A DNA stretch of 64,000 bases from Rhodocytophaga rosea (GCF_010119975.1 NZ_CP048222.1:3800501-3864500); one strand, 5' to 3'; shown: positions 18,668 to 28,237, numbered from the stretch's first letter. The notes: generated by a model from the letters alone, not told the origin. Numbers and translations are program-made.

Positions 18668-18730
18668 GAATAGGTTTGGGCAAAGTGTTAAGATGAATGT
18701 AGCACCTTACAAAGTGAATTTAAGCCACAC

Positions 18731-19909
18731 ATGACAGGCAATAAAAAAAGACATATAGCCATTTTGGGTTCAACAGGCTCCATTGGTACACAAGCCCTGG
18801 AAGTGATTGCAACCAACCGGGAACAGTTTGAAGTTGAAGTATTAACGGCTCAAAACAACGCTGACCTGCTGATTGAACAAAGTATTGTTTTCCAACCTAA
18901 TACGGTGGTGATTTGCAATGACAAGCTATACGATAAAGTTTTTGCAGCTTTAGATCCACATGGCATAAAAGTATACAGCGGCATACAATCTCTGAATTCG
19001 GTGGTTCAGATGGAGAGCATAGATATAGTGCTGACTGCCCTGGTGGGATATGCCGGTTTACAACCAACTATTAAAGCCATACAAGCTGGGAAACCAATCG
19101 CTTTAGCCAATAAAGAAACACTTGTAGTTGCCGGAGAACTCATCACCAGTTTAGCTGCCAGATATGGTGTAAATATTTATCCGGTAGATTCCGAACATTC
19201 CGCTATTTTCCAGTGCCTGGTAGGGGAGTTTCATAATCTCATAGAAAAAATCATTCTCACTGCATCTGGCGGACCTTTCCGGGGAAAAAACAAGGAGTTT
19301 TTAAAAACAGTAACCAAAGCGCAGGCATTAAAACACCCGAACTGGGCCATGGGTGCGAAAATCACTATAGATTCAGCTACATTGATGAACAAAGGGCTGG
19401 AAGTGATCGAAGCCAAGTGGTTATTCAATGTAAGGGCAGAGCAGATCGAGGTAGTCGTACATCCTCAATCCATTATTCATTCGATGGTGCAGTTTGAAGA
19501 TGGCTCGATTAAGGCACAAATGGGATTGCCAGATATGCGCATTCCCATTCAATTTGCATTAAGTTATCCGCAGCGGTTGAAGTCTGATTTCCCCAGATTT
19601 GATTTCAGTAAATACCCCTCTCTCACTTTTGAAAAGCCCGACACTGAAACATTCGTAAATCTGGCACTGGCTTTTAAAGCGCTGGAACAAGGTGGAAATG
19701 TGCCATGTATTATCAATGCGGCCAATGAAGTAGCGGTGGCAGCATTTTTGCAAGACCAGATAGGTTTCCTGGAAATTTCAGATGTGATTGCCAGTTGTAT
19801 GGCAAAAATCCCGTATCTTGCTAATCCACAGTACGAAGATTATGTGAATACAGATGTGGAAACCCGGAAAATAGCGGCAGCTATGACAGACCTTAAAACA
19901 GTGAAGTAA
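18731..19909 (+). CDS. ispC: 1-deoxy-D-xylulose-5-phosphate reductoisomerase
   Basis: Second enzyme (Dxr) of the methylerythritol phosphate route to isoprenoids, converting DXP to MEP with NADPH and a divalent metal. Its 392 residues show the NADPH-binding start HIAILGSTGSIGTQALEVI, ANKETLVVAGELI, the metal/substrate segment YPVDSEHSAIFQCL, ILTASGGPFRG and MGAKITIDSATLMNKGLEVIE, with the C-terminal four-helix domain complete. It is 63 bp after the GH3 gene and 47 bp before rseP; ispC next to rseP is a widespread bacterial arrangement. Confidence 0.98.
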   Translation: MTGNKKRHIAILGSTGSIGTQALEVIATNREQFEVEVLTAQNNADLLIEQSIVFQPNTVVICNDKLYDKVFAALDPHGIKVYSGIQSLNSVVQMESIDIVLTALVGYAGLQPTIKAIQAGKPIALANKETLVVAGELITSLAARYGVNIYPVDSEHSAIFQCLVGEFHNLIEKIILTASGGPFRGKNKEFLKTVTKAQALKHPNWAMGAKITIDSATLMNKGLEVIEAKWLFNVRAEQIEVVVHPQSIIHSMVQFEDGSIKAQMGLPDMRIPIQFALSYPQRLKSDFPRFDFSKYPSLTFEKPDTETFVNLALAFKALEQGGNVPCIINAANEVAVAAFLQDQIGFLEISDVIASCMAKIPYLANPQYEDYVNTDVETRKIAAAMTDLKTVK

Positions 19910-19956
19910 ACGTTCAGGTTTGTATTGTAATAGGTTTTAACAATTTAAATTAATCA

Positions 19957-21273
19957 ATGGAAGCATTAATTATGGCAGGCCAGCTGATACTGGGTCTGTC
20001 AATTCTGGTAGGACTACATGAATTTGGCCACCTCATCGCTGCTAAAGCATTTGGCATGCGTGTAGAACAATATTCAATTGGATTTCCACCTAAACTTTTT
20101 GGGTTTAAATATGGTGAAACGGAGTATTCGCTGGGAGCGGTACCTTTAGGGGGGTTTGTAAAAATATCAGGTATGGTAGATGAATCTCTCGATACAGACA
20201 AGCTGTCAGAAGAACCTAAACCCTGGGAATTCCGCTCTAAACCAGCCTGGCAACGCTTAATTGTGATGATGGGAGGAATTATTGTGAATGTGATCACTGG
20301 TATTATTATTTTTATTGCCATTGTATATATTGATGGTGAAAAATACCTGCCAGCCAGCGAAGCTAAATATGGCATTGTTGCTTATGATCTGGCCAAACAA
20401 ATAGGTTTGCAGAATGGCGATAAAATCGTAAAGGTAAATGGGAAGGAGTTTACAGATTTTGATGAGGTTACGAGTTCAAAAGTATTTTTAGCTTCTAATA
20501 GTTATTATACTGTTGAGCGGAATGGAAAACTGATTGACATTCCTATCCCTAATGATTTTATAGAAAAACTGTCAGACAAAAAGAGTGCTGGTCCTTTTCT
20601 GGAGGCAAATGGGCCGTTCGAGGTAGCGAGAGTAGCTAAAGATCAGCCTGCCGAAAAAGCAGGACTGAAGGCTGGAGACAGAATTATCCAAGTGAATCAA
20701 ACCCCTGTTAATTATTTCAGTGATTTGCTGCAAGTGCTTGGAGATAATAAGAGTAAGCCAGTTACTTTAAAGGTTCTTCGGGATAGCAAGGAATTAGAGT
20801 TAAAAGCGACTTTAACACCTGAGGGTAAGCTCGGTTTCCAGCACAGTCCCTTATTAAAATTTGCAACCATCGACTACACATTAGGTCAGGCCGCAGTAAA
20901 AGGTACTGATAAAGCTTTTGGTGTAGTTTTCGACAATATTAAAGCATTTGGTAAAATATTCCGGGGAGAAGTTTCTGCAACCAAATCTTTGAGCGGCCCT
21001 ATTGGTATTGCACAATTCTTTGGTGGTACCTGGGTATGGGAGCGGTTCTGGTATATTGTAGGTCTACTTTCTATGATACTGGCATTTATGAATTTTCTGC
21101 CTATTCCAGCTCTCGATGGAGGCCATGTGATGTTTCTCATGTACGAGATTGTATCTGGTAGGAGTCCTTCAGATAAATTCCTGGAAGTAGCTCAAAAAGT
21201 AGGTATGGTTATACTGCTCAGTCTGATGGTGTTTGCTATTGCCAATGATACTTTTAAGATATTTACCCAGTGA
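19957..21273 (+). CDS. rseP: Site-2 intramembrane zinc metalloprotease (RIP)
   Basis: Inner-membrane protease that cuts transmembrane anti-sigma factors and signal-peptide remnants. The 438-residue protein carries the zinc motif HEFGH in the first membrane helix (LVGLHEFGHLIAAKAFG, about 20-36), a second membrane helix (about 107-124), two PDZ domains (about 130-190 and 215-290, the second with AEKAGLKAGDRIIQVN), and the third active-site element NFLPIPALDGGHVMFLMYE (about 370-388). The start could be 19957 or the in-frame ATG 15 nt later; both leave the first helix intact. A natural client class, FecR-type anti-sigma factors, is represented in the window, but a link is only inference. A hairpin terminator follows. 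Confidence 0.97.
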   Translation: MEALIMAGQLILGLSILVGLHEFGHLIAAKAFGMRVEQYSIGFPPKLFGFKYGETEYSLGAVPLGGFVKISGMVDESLDTDKLSEEPKPWEFRSKPAWQRLIVMMGGIIVNVITGIIIFIAIVYIDGEKYLPASEAKYGIVAYDLAKQIGLQNGDKIVKVNGKEFTDFDEVTSSKVFLASNSYYTVERNGKLIDIPIPNDFIEKLSDKKSAGPFLEANGPFEVARVAKDQPAEKAGLKAGDRIIQVNQTPVNYFSDLLQVLGDNKSKPVTLKVLRDSKELELKATLTPEGKLGFQHSPLLKFATIDYTLGQAAVKGTDKAFGVVFDNIKAFGKIFRGEVSATKSLSGPIGIAQFFGGTWVWERFWYIVGLLSMILAFMNFLPIPALDGGHVMFLMYEIVSGRSPSDKFLEVAQKVGMVILLSLMVFAIANDTFKIFTQ

Positions 21274-21308
21274 AATAACCTTTAAAAAGAGATTTATTTA
21301 GTACATAT

Positions 21309-21337
21309 AAGGACAGATTATTTCTGTCCTTTTTTTA
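21309..21337 (+). terminator. Rho-independent terminator after rseP
   Basis: AAGGACAGA (21309-21317) and TCTGTCCTT (21323-21331) pair perfectly around loop TTATT, followed by a run of Ts. It lies 36 nt past the rseP stop codon. Confidence 0.9.
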
Positions 21338-21384
21338 TGTTTTCAATGTGAGAATGATTATCTTCCTTTTAAGGGTACAAAAAG

Positions 21385-21416
21385 AAAGAGCAATACAGAA
21401 TACTGCATTGCTCTTT
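21385..21416 (-). terminator. Second hairpin in the rseP-DUF493 gap, with its U run on the minus side
   Basis: AAAGAGCAATaCAG (21385-21398) pairs with CTGcATTGCTCTTT (21403-21416) over 14 positions with one mismatch and a 4-nt loop. On the plus strand no T run follows. On the minus strand CTTTCTTTTTG follows, so it reads as a terminator for a leftward transcript. No gene is recognised in 21417-21639 on that strand. The remaining gap sequence (21417-21625) is AT-rich without other features. Confidence 0.5.
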
Positions 21417-21639
21417 ACAGATAAACTAAACAACAAATTTAAGTCAATTCACAACACTACTTATGAAAACAATCAGACTTAATTCATTTTATTATGTTTA
21501 ATTGAACGAAGTGGAAAAAGATTAGTTACAGAATTTTGTAAAAAAGGCTTAGAGTCCGGTTTCTATATAAATTATTCTATAAGCAGGGCACTATCTCAGG
21601 TAAAAATGATGTTTATACTAAAATAAGAAAGGAATACCA

Positions 21640-21903
21640 GTGAAAGATCACATATATGATAGCCTGAAAGAGAAACTGGATGAGCAGTACTCTTGGCCTA
21701 TGTTATACATGTTTAAATTTATAGTTCCGGAAGCTAAGCAGGAAAAGGTAATAGATATGTTTAAAAAACACGAATTATCTGCCAGGAAATCCAAAAACGG
21801 AAATTATGTAAGCCTGACCGCACAAATATTTATGCGGTCGAGTCAGGAAGTAATAGATGTGTATAAAAAGGCATCGGCTATTGAAGGCTTGATTGCCTTA
21901 TAG
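21640..21903 (+). CDS. DUF493 (YbeD-like) small protein
   Basis: An 87-residue cytoplasmic protein of the DUF493/YbeD family, small ferredoxin-like alpha-beta proteins sometimes linked to lipoate metabolism; the role is not established. The family pattern is visible as PMLYMFKFIVPEAKQEKVIDMF, then RKSKNGNYVSLTAQIFM and a final helix and strand ending SAIEGLIAL. The start is GTG at 21640, supported by an AGAAAGGA Shine-Dalgarno-like sequence 7 nt upstream, one of the few visible here. It is convergent with dnaJ; the two share a perfect palindrome. Confidence 0.8.
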   Translation: MKDHIYDSLKEKLDEQYSWPMLYMFKFIVPEAKQEKVIDMFKKHELSARKSKNGNYVSLTAQIFMRSSQEVIDVYKKASAIEGLIAL

Positions 21904-21913
21904 AGTTAACCCT

Positions 21914-21961
21914 ATAAAATTCAAAAGCCGCATAATTAATTATGCGGCTTTTGAATTTTAT
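21914..21961. terminator. 48-nt perfect palindrome, bidirectional terminator between DUF493 gene and dnaJ
   Basis: Every base from 21914 to 21961 pairs with its mirror around a centre at 21937/21938 (24 bp arms, core AAAAGCCGCATAATT and its complement). The GC-rich centre is flanked by A and T runs on both sides, so it can end transcription from both convergent genes, starting 11 nt past the DUF493 stop and 13 nt past the dnaJ stop. Confidence 0.9.
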
Positions 21962-21973
21962 TATTTGAAAAGC

Positions 21974-23122
21974 TTATTGAAAAAATTCTTTCATCTTTTC
22001 GAAGAAACCTTTTTCGTTTTTTCCAGGATTAGGAATAAAGTTTGCCGATTCCCTTAAACGCTCCAGAAGCACGGTTTCTTCACGGGTCAATTGTTTAGGT
22101 GTCCAGATGTTTACATGAATGAGCTGGTCGCCTTTATTGTAGCCGTTAATATCTTTAATACCTTTTCCTTTCAATCGCAGAATTTTACCACTTTGAGTAC
22201 CAGGATCTACTTTTATTTTTACCTTCCCTTCAATAGTTGGTACTTCCACTGTAGTGCCTAACGCAGCATCGGCAAAATTGACATACAAATCAAATATCAC
22301 ATTCTGTCCATCCCGTTTTAATAATTCATCTTCTGTTTCTTCAATTACAATAAGTAGGTCACCAGGAACACCCCCACGCAGAGGTACATTACCTTTTCCA
22401 CTCATAGAAAGCTGCATTCCTTCAGCAACGCCAGCCGGAACTTTAATTGGAATTACCTCTTCCTGCAATGTTCTTCCTTCGCCATGGCAAGCATCACAAC
22501 GATCGGTTACGATCTTACCTTCTCCATTACAGGTGCTACAGGTGGTGGTAGATACCATCTGGCCGAGCATTGTATTGACTACTTTTCTCACTTGACCTGA
22601 GCCACCACAAGTCGAACAGTTTTGCAGAGAACTTCCGTTTTTAGCGCCATTCCCACCGCAAATGTTACAAGTTACATGGCGTTTTACTTTGATTTTCTTT
22701 TCTACACCATTGGCAATTTCCTGTAAATCCAGTTTTAGTTTAATACGCAGGTTGGTTCCTTTACGGACTCTACGGCCTCCGCCACCACTACCCCCAAAGA
22801 AACTATCAAATGGGCTGCCACCACCTCCGCCAAAAATATCGCCGAACTGGGAGAAAATATCTTCCATGTTCATACTGCCACCCCCATAACCATTACCATT
22901 TACACCCTGGTGCCCAAACTGGTCATAGCGTTGTTTTTTCTCCGGACTGCTTAGTACCTCATACGCTTCAGCTGCTTCTTTAAACTTATCTTCAGCAGTA
23001 GGATCATTAGGATTTTTATCCGGATGGTATTTAATAGCAATCTTCCGGTATGCCTTCTTTATTTCATCTACGGGTGCCGATTTGCTTACGCCCAGCACTT
23101 CGTAATAATCTCTCTTAGCCAT
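21974..23122 (-). CDS. dnaJ: Chaperone protein DnaJ
   Basis: Hsp40 co-chaperone that delivers clients to DnaK and stimulates its ATPase. The 382-residue type I protein has a J domain (1-70) with [10 protein letters not shown] (HPD motif), a Gly/Phe-rich region (about 75-118, [14 protein letters not shown]), a zinc-binding region with four CxxCxGxG-type repeats ([32 protein letters not shown], about 150-220) and a C-terminal substrate-binding domain. It follows grpE on the same strand with about 47 bp between them. dnaK is not in the window. Confidence 0.98.
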   Translation of the reverse strand: MAKRDYYEVLGVSKSAPVDEIKKAYRKIAIKYHPDKNPNDPTAEDKFKEAAEAYEVLSSPEKKQRYDQFGHQGVNGNGYGGGSMNMEDIFSQFGDIFGGGGGSPFDSFFGGSGGGGRRVRKGTNLRIKLKLDLQEIANGVEKKIKVKRHVTCNICGGNGAKNGSSLQNCSTCGGSGQVRKVVNTMLGQMVSTTTCSTCNGEGKIVTDRCDACHGEGRTLQEEVIPIKVPAGVAEGMQLSMSGKGNVPLRGGVPGDLLIVIEETEDELLKRDGQNVIFDLYVNFADAALGTTVEVPTIEGKVKIKVDPGTQSGKILRLKGKGIKDINGYNKGDQLIHVNIWTPKQLTREETVLLERLRESANFIPNPGKNEKGFFEKMKEFFQ

Positions 23123-23169
23123 GACTTCCTGATAGTAATTCAGATTTGCTGAATATATTTAATAAATAA

Positions 23170-23721
23170 TTATGAACCTATAATGACTTTTGCAAACCTG
23201 ATTACTTTGTCATGCAAAAAGTACCCTTTTTCAACCTCATCTATAATTTTACCTTTTAAATCCTCACTAGGGGCAGGTACTTGTGTAATAGACTCATGCA
23301 GTTCCAGGTCGAAAGATTTACCGATAGATTCCATCGGTTTTAAGCCTTTCTGCTCCAGGGTCTTATATAGTTTATTATATATGAGCTGTATGCCTTCTTT
23401 GGCCGGATCGCTACCCTCTTGGGAGACAAGTGATTTTTGAGCTCTTTCAAAATCGTCCAGTACAGGTAGTATCGCTTTAATTACATCTTCACTGGCAGAT
23501 TTCATATACTCCAGTTTTTCTTTGGAAGTACGCCTTCTGAAGTTTTCAAAATCAGCGTATAAGCGCATATATTTATCTTTAGTTTCTGCTAATTCAGCAG
23601 TCAGCTTGCCAAGGGTGGAGGCATCGGCAGGAGCTGAATCTTCTCCATTATCTGTATTTTGTGGCTGAGTATTCTCAGTAAGTACTTCTTTCTCGTCTGT
23701 TTTATCTTTTTCCTGTTCCAT
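23170..23721 (-). CDS. grpE: Nucleotide exchange factor GrpE
   Basis: Exchange factor for DnaK. I choose the ATG at 23721, which gives 183 residues starting MEQEKDKTDEKEV: an acidic disordered N-terminus, a coiled coil (about 45-100, TKDKYMRLYADFENFRRRT) and the C-terminal beta domain with PMESIGKSFDLELHESI and GYFLHDKVIRFAKVIIG. The frame stays open to 23898, but the extra 59 residues do not look like GrpE and would fill the promoter region shared with recJ. grpE-dnaJ form a two-gene heat-shock unit. No CIRCE (HrcA) inverted repeat is visible upstream. Confidence 0.95.
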   Translation of the reverse strand: MEQEKDKTDEKEVLTENTQPQNTDNGEDSAPADASTLGKLTAELAETKDKYMRLYADFENFRRRTSKEKLEYMKSASEDVIKAILPVLDDFERAQKSLVSQEGSDPAKEGIQLIYNKLYKTLEQKGLKPMESIGKSFDLELHESITQVPAPSEDLKGKIIDEVEKGYFLHDKVIRFAKVIIGS

Positions 23722-23922
23722 ATTTGCCAATATTATGCCTTTGGATTTTCCGCAAACAATCTTCAATTTTTTTGCCAAACCAATAATTTCTGCCAACATG
23801 GCACAAAACCTTACTTTGAAAGTAAGCCATACACTGCCACTCTGAATAGTGACCTTAAGAGGAATATCATTATTCATTTCTGATGAGTCACTATTCAAAG
23901 TTTATTTGTTATTTTGCATATT

Positions 23923-25632
23923 ATGGAAAAGCGCTGGATATTTAAACCTCTACCTCCCAAAGAAATTATTGAACAGTTAAGTAAAAGCATTCATGTACCT
24001 GAATCGCTGGCTATTTTACTGACACAACGAGGGGTTCATAGCTTTGAGGAAGCCAGAAATTTTTTCAGGCCTACCCTCGACCAGTTACATGATCCGTTCC
24101 TGATGAAGGACATGGATAAAGCAGTTGAACGTTTGGTACAGGCCATTTACACACATGAGAAAATTGTAGTGTACGGCGATTATGATGTGGATGGAACTAC
24201 TTCTGTTGCGTTGTTTTATGGGTTTTTGCGTACATTCTATAACAATTTGTTGTTTTATATCCCCGACCGCTATAAAGAAGGCTACGGTGTTTCTCAAACC
24301 GGCATTGACTGGGCATATGAGCAAGGGGCTTCTTTAATGATTACCCTGGATTGCGGAATTAAATCTGCCCAGTTAGTAGAATATGCAACAGAGAAAGGAA
24401 TTGATTTCATTATATGCGACCATCACCGGCCTGATCTGCATTTGCCACAAGCCTATGCTGTGTTAGATCCTAAGCGTAGCGATTGTCAATATCCATATAA
24501 AGAACTTTCCGGATGTGGTGTAGGATTTAAACTGCTACAGGGATTCTGTATGCAGAACAGTATTCCGCTCGATAAGCTGTATCCATTTATGGACTTACTG
24601 GCCGTGAGTATTGCTTCCGATATTGTGCCTATTACCGGCGAAAACAGGGTGATGGCTTATTATGGTCTTCAACTCCTGAACAGCAATCCTCGTCCTGGTT
24701 TACAGGCACTCATACAAATTGCAGGATTTGAGAAAAAACTTACTATTTCGAATGTTGTTTTTGGCCTGGGACCCAGGATAAATGCGGCTGGCAGAATTGC
24801 ACATGCTCATGCAGCGGTTCATTTACTATTATCTCATTCAAAAATAGAAGCAGAAGAATATGCCAGAGAAATAAACCTGAATAACCGGGATCGACAGGGC
24901 TTTGATACGCATATTACGAAAGAAGCCCTAAGCATGATTGAAGCAGACGGTTTATCTAAAGAAAATAAAACAACTGTACTATTTAAAAATGACTGGCATA
25001 AAGGAGTAATTGGCATTGTGGCTTCCCGTTGTATAGAAAAATACCATAGGCCCACTATTATTCTTACTGAATCGCATAGCAAAGCATCCGGTTCTGCCCG
25101 TTCGGTACCTGGTTTTGATGTATATAATGCCATCGAAGAGTGCTCGGAATTGCTGGAGCAATTTGGAGGACATATGTATGCAGCCGGACTCACATTGAAA
25201 ATTGAAAATGTAGCTGCCTTCCGGCAAAAATTTGAACAGGTAGTGGCCAGTAAAATTACCGAAGATCAACTCATTCCGCCAGTAGAAATAGACCTTGCGC
25301 TTAACCTGAATCAGATCAACTACAAATTTTATAATGTGATTAAGCAAATGGAGCCTTTCGGGCCTGAGAATATGCAGCCAGTATTTGTGTCTGAAAAGGT
25401 ATATGCCAGAGATAATGCCAGAGTATTGAAAGATATGCACCTGAAAATATCTGTCTACCAGGAAGATTCACCGGTTTTTGAAGCAATTGGTTTTGGTATG
25501 GCGGCTTTTTATGAAAAAGTAAGCATAGGTAAACCTTTCAGGTTATGTTATCAGGTAGTAGAAAACAATTTCAGAGATAATAAATCGTTGCAGCTTTTAA
25601 TTAAGGATATTAAATTTTACGAAGTGGAATAG
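23923..25632 (+). CDS. recJ: Single-stranded-DNA-specific exonuclease RecJ
   Basis: 5'-3' ssDNA exonuclease of recombination and mismatch repair. Using the ATG at 23923 (MEKRWIFKPLPPKE) the protein is 569 residues. DHH motifs are seen in order: VVYGDYDVDGTTSVALFYG (motif I), LDCGIKS (II), ICDHHRPD (III, DHH) and ASDIVPITGENR (IV). The DHHA1 domain follows with GPRINAAGRIAHA, GVIGIVASR and the GGH region EQFGGHMYAAGLT, then an OB-like C-terminal domain. An upstream ATG at 23914 adds three residues. It is divergent from grpE. Confidence 0.97.
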   Translation: MEKRWIFKPLPPKEIIEQLSKSIHVPESLAILLTQRGVHSFEEARNFFRPTLDQLHDPFLMKDMDKAVERLVQAIYTHEKIVVYGDYDVDGTTSVALFYGFLRTFYNNLLFYIPDRYKEGYGVSQTGIDWAYEQGASLMITLDCGIKSAQLVEYATEKGIDFIICDHHRPDLHLPQAYAVLDPKRSDCQYPYKELSGCGVGFKLLQGFCMQNSIPLDKLYPFMDLLAVSIASDIVPITGENRVMAYYGLQLLNSNPRPGLQALIQIAGFEKKLTISNVVFGLGPRINAAGRIAHAHAAVHLLLSHSKIEAEEYAREINLNNRDRQGFDTHITKEALSMIEADGLSKENKTTVLFKNDWHKGVIGIVASRCIEKYHRPTIILTESHSKASGSARSVPGFDVYNAIEECSELLEQFGGHMYAAGLTLKIENVAAFRQKFEQVVASKITEDQLIPPVEIDLALNLNQINYKFYNVIKQMEPFGPENMQPVFVSEKVYARDNARVLKDMHLKISVYQEDSPVFEAIGFGMAAFYEKVSIGKPFRLCYQVVENNFRDNKSLQLLIKDIKFYEVE

Positions 25633-25703
25633 TTATTGGGTACACATTGTTCGTTTAAATATATAGCGAACCTCCTTCTACAATACCCATAACTTAGTAA
25701 TCT

Positions 25704-26435
25704 ATGCTATTACGGTCAGAAAATCTATTAAAGAAATATGGCAGCAGAACAGTAGCCAATAATGTTTCTGTGCAGGTACAACAAGGTGAAATTGTAGGCT
25801 TGCTTGGCCCAAATGGTGCTGGCAAAACTACTACTTTCTATATGATCGTAGGTTTGATCAAACCAAACGCTGGTGATATTTTTCTCGACGATGAAAATAT
25901 AACTAAGCTTCCCATGTACAAACGAGCCAGAAAAGGCTTAGGGTATCTGGCACAGGAGGCATCAGTATTCAGAAAATTAACAGTAGAGGAAAATATTTTG
26001 GCGGTACTAGAAATGACCGGAAAGCCAAAGCAGTTTCAGAAAGAAAAAACCGAACAATTGCTGGAAGAATTTCGTCTGACACATGTACGCAAGAACCTGG
26101 GAATTGTGTTATCTGGTGGGGAACGCCGCAGAACGGAAATCGCCAGAGCTTTAGCCGTAGATCCAAAGTTTGTATTGCTGGATGAGCCTTTTGCTGGTGT
26201 AGATCCGATTGCAGTAGAAGAAATTCAGGGAATTGTTGCTAAACTGAAAAACAAAAATATTGGCATTTTGATTACAGATCATAATGTGGACGAAACTTTG
26301 TCTATCACCGACAGGGCATACTTACTGTATGAAGGGAAAACGTTGATCTCAGGCACTCCTGAAGATTTAGCTTCAAATGAAGAAGTACGAAGGGTGTATT
26401 TAGGGAAACATTTTGAATTACGAAGAAAAATATAA
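25704..26435 (+). CDS. lptB: LPS export ABC transporter ATP-binding protein
   Basis: Cytoplasmic ATPase of the LptB2FG complex, which extracts lipopolysaccharide from the inner membrane and drives it along the Lpt bridge. At 243 residues it has normal length. It shows Walker [18 protein letters not shown] (about 33-49), the Q-loop [18 protein letters not shown], the ABC signature [15 protein letters not shown] (about 138-152), Walker [17 protein letters not shown] and the switch histidine in [11 protein letters not shown]. The C-terminal VYLGKHFEL is the usual LptB ending. The next gene, a GH3-family enzyme, starts 60 bp later. Confidence 0.95.
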   Translation: MLLRSENLLKKYGSRTVANNVSVQVQQGEIVGLLGPNGAGKTTTFYMIVGLIKPNAGDIFLDDENITKLPMYKRARKGLGYLAQEASVFRKLTVEENILAVLEMTGKPKQFQKEKTEQLLEEFRLTHVRKNLGIVLSGGERRRTEIARALAVDPKFVLLDEPFAGVDPIAVEEIQGIVAKLKNKNIGILITDHNVDETLSITDRAYLLYEGKTLISGTPEDLASNEEVRRVYLGKHFELRRKI

Positions 26436-26495
26436 CTATATACAAAGCAATTAAACAAATACTACCAACCAATTTGCAGTGACAATAACCACCGA

Positions 26496-28022
26496 ATGGA
26501 GCTATTAAATACAATTATGACATGGATCATGAAAAAGCGTATCTCCCAGATAGAGCTTTTCATGAAAAACCCACTGGAAGTGCAGGCTGAACAGTTTAAA
26601 AAACTGATTCATACAGCGCAACAAACCGAGTGGGGGAGAAAATATCATTATGCTTCCATTACATCGGTAAAAGAGTATCAGCAAAGAGTACCTCTTTCTT
26701 CATACGAAGAAATATTTCCATACATAGACCGGTTGATGAAGGGCGAACAAAATTTGTTGTGGCCTTCGGAAATTAAATGGTTTGCTAAATCCTCAGGTAC
26801 CACCAATGCCCGTAGTAAGTTTATTCCGGTTTCTACGGAAGCTCTCGAAGATTGCCATTTCAGAGGCGGCAAAGATCTAATGACGGTTTATGTAAACAAT
26901 AATCCAGATACTAAAGTTTTTGTAGGCAAAGGTTTAGCGATTGGCGGTAGTTATCAGCTGAGCCAGGAGAATCCGGACGTATATTATGGAGATGTATCAG
27001 CAGTGGTAATGAAAAACCTGCCTATCTGGGCGCAGTTTATTCGTACGCCCGGTCTGGAGATAGCTTTGATGAATGAGTGGGAAGAAAAACTCGAGAAGAT
27101 GGCTAAAGTTACTTCACAGGAGAATGTAACCAGTATTTTAGGTGTGCCTACCTGGACCATTGTGTTGTTGCAGAAAATTCTGGAAATAACTGGCAAAAGC
27201 AATATTCTGGAAGTATGGCCAAATCTGGAAATTTTTGCCCATGGAGCAGTATCGTTTACTCCTTATCGTGCGGTTTTTCAGCAATTGATACCTTCGCCCC
27301 ACATGAAATATGTTGAAATATACAATGCATCTGAAGGATTTTTTGGCATACAGGATCAGTCGGATATTGCAGATATGCTGCTGATGCTGGATTATGGCGT
27401 GTTTTACGAGTTTATCCCGGTGGAAGAAATGGATAAGGAGCATCCCAAAATGCTTACCTTGGGAGAAGTGGAATTAAATAAAGTGTATGCGCTGATAATT
27501 AGCACCAATAGTGGATTATGGCGGTATAACATTGGGGATACTGTTAAATTTACCTCACTCTCTCCGTACCGTATCCGGATCAGTGGGCGTACCAAACACT
27601 TTATCAATGCCTTTGGCGAAGAATTAATGGTGGAAAATGCTGAACAGGCTATCACCAAAGCATGCCAGGAAAGCGGCGCTATTATTAGCAATTTTACTGC
27701 AGCTCCAATATATATGGAAACATCCGGAAAAGGAGGCCATGAGTGGATCATAGAATTTGTGAAAGAACCCTCTTCCCTTAAGCAGTTTATTCATGTACTG
27801 GATGCTACACTGCGTGAGATTAATTCAGATTATGATGCCAAACGCTACAAAGATATAGCCCTGCAACTTCCACTCGTCCATAGTGTACAGGAAGGGACTT
27901 TTTATCAATGGATGAAAAAAAGAAATAAATTAGGTGGCCAGCATAAAGTACCCCGTCTTTCCAATTCACGTGAGTATGTAGATGATATTCTATCAATGAT
28001 GGAAGTATCCAAAGGCGCATAA
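26496..28022 (+). CDS. GH3-family acyl-adenylating enzyme, copy 2
   Basis: A 508-residue paralogue of the protein at 17162, clearly related along its length. Motif 1 is KSSGTTNARSKFIPV (about 98-112), where the copy-1 segment SGVKY is changed to NARSKF. Motif 2 is EIYNASEGFFGIQD (about 274-287), and motif 3 is WRYNIGDTVKF followed by GRTKHFINAFGEEL. The shared C-terminal block LGGQHKVPRLSN is close to LGGQNKVPRLSN in copy 1. Predicted to be a cytoplasmic acid-amido or acyl-adenylate synthetase; the substrate is unknown. It starts 60 bp after lptB, so an operon with an envelope-lipid gene is possible. Confidence 0.9.
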   Translation: MELLNTIMTWIMKKRISQIELFMKNPLEVQAEQFKKLIHTAQQTEWGRKYHYASITSVKEYQQRVPLSSYEEIFPYIDRLMKGEQNLLWPSEIKWFAKSSGTTNARSKFIPVSTEALEDCHFRGGKDLMTVYVNNNPDTKVFVGKGLAIGGSYQLSQENPDVYYGDVSAVVMKNLPIWAQFIRTPGLEIALMNEWEEKLEKMAKVTSQENVTSILGVPTWTIVLLQKILEITGKSNILEVWPNLEIFAHGAVSFTPYRAVFQQLIPSPHMKYVEIYNASEGFFGIQDQSDIADMLLMLDYGVFYEFIPVEEMDKEHPKMLTLGEVELNKVYALIISTNSGLWRYNIGDTVKFTSLSPYRIRISGRTKHFINAFGEELMVENAEQAITKACQESGAIISNFTAAPIYMETSGKGGHEWIIEFVKEPSSLKQFIHVLDATLREINSDYDAKRYKDIALQLPLVHSVQEGTFYQWMKKRNKLGGQHKVPRLSNSREYVDDILSMMEVSKGA

Positions 28023-28080
28023 GAAAGATTTACTGCAAATTTATCCTCGTTATTTTTCTCAACATCAGGTATTTCTAGAG

Positions 28081-28114
28081 TAATATTAAATTTTTGGATT
28101 TAATATTGTTTTTA
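28081..28114 (+). terminator. Weak AT-only hairpin after GH3 copy 2
   Basis: AATATTAAAT (28082-28091) and ATTTAATATT (28098-28107) are exact complements around TTTTGG and are followed by GTTTTTATT. The stem is pure A/T, so it is a weak terminator candidate about 60 nt after the stop. Confidence 0.35.
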
Positions 28115-28237
28115 TTGCATTTACACAGCAAGCTGGCATCAGAATTGTTTAAAGATTATTTGTTAAAGTGCTCATTTTCCGGAAGGAAATTTACCGGCAA
28201 ATGAGTTTGACATTAACAAAATCTACCTGAACCGATA

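Noticed and set aside
23722-23900. CIRCE element in front of grpE
   Set aside because: No TTAGCACTC-N9-GAGTGCTAA-like inverted repeat is present.
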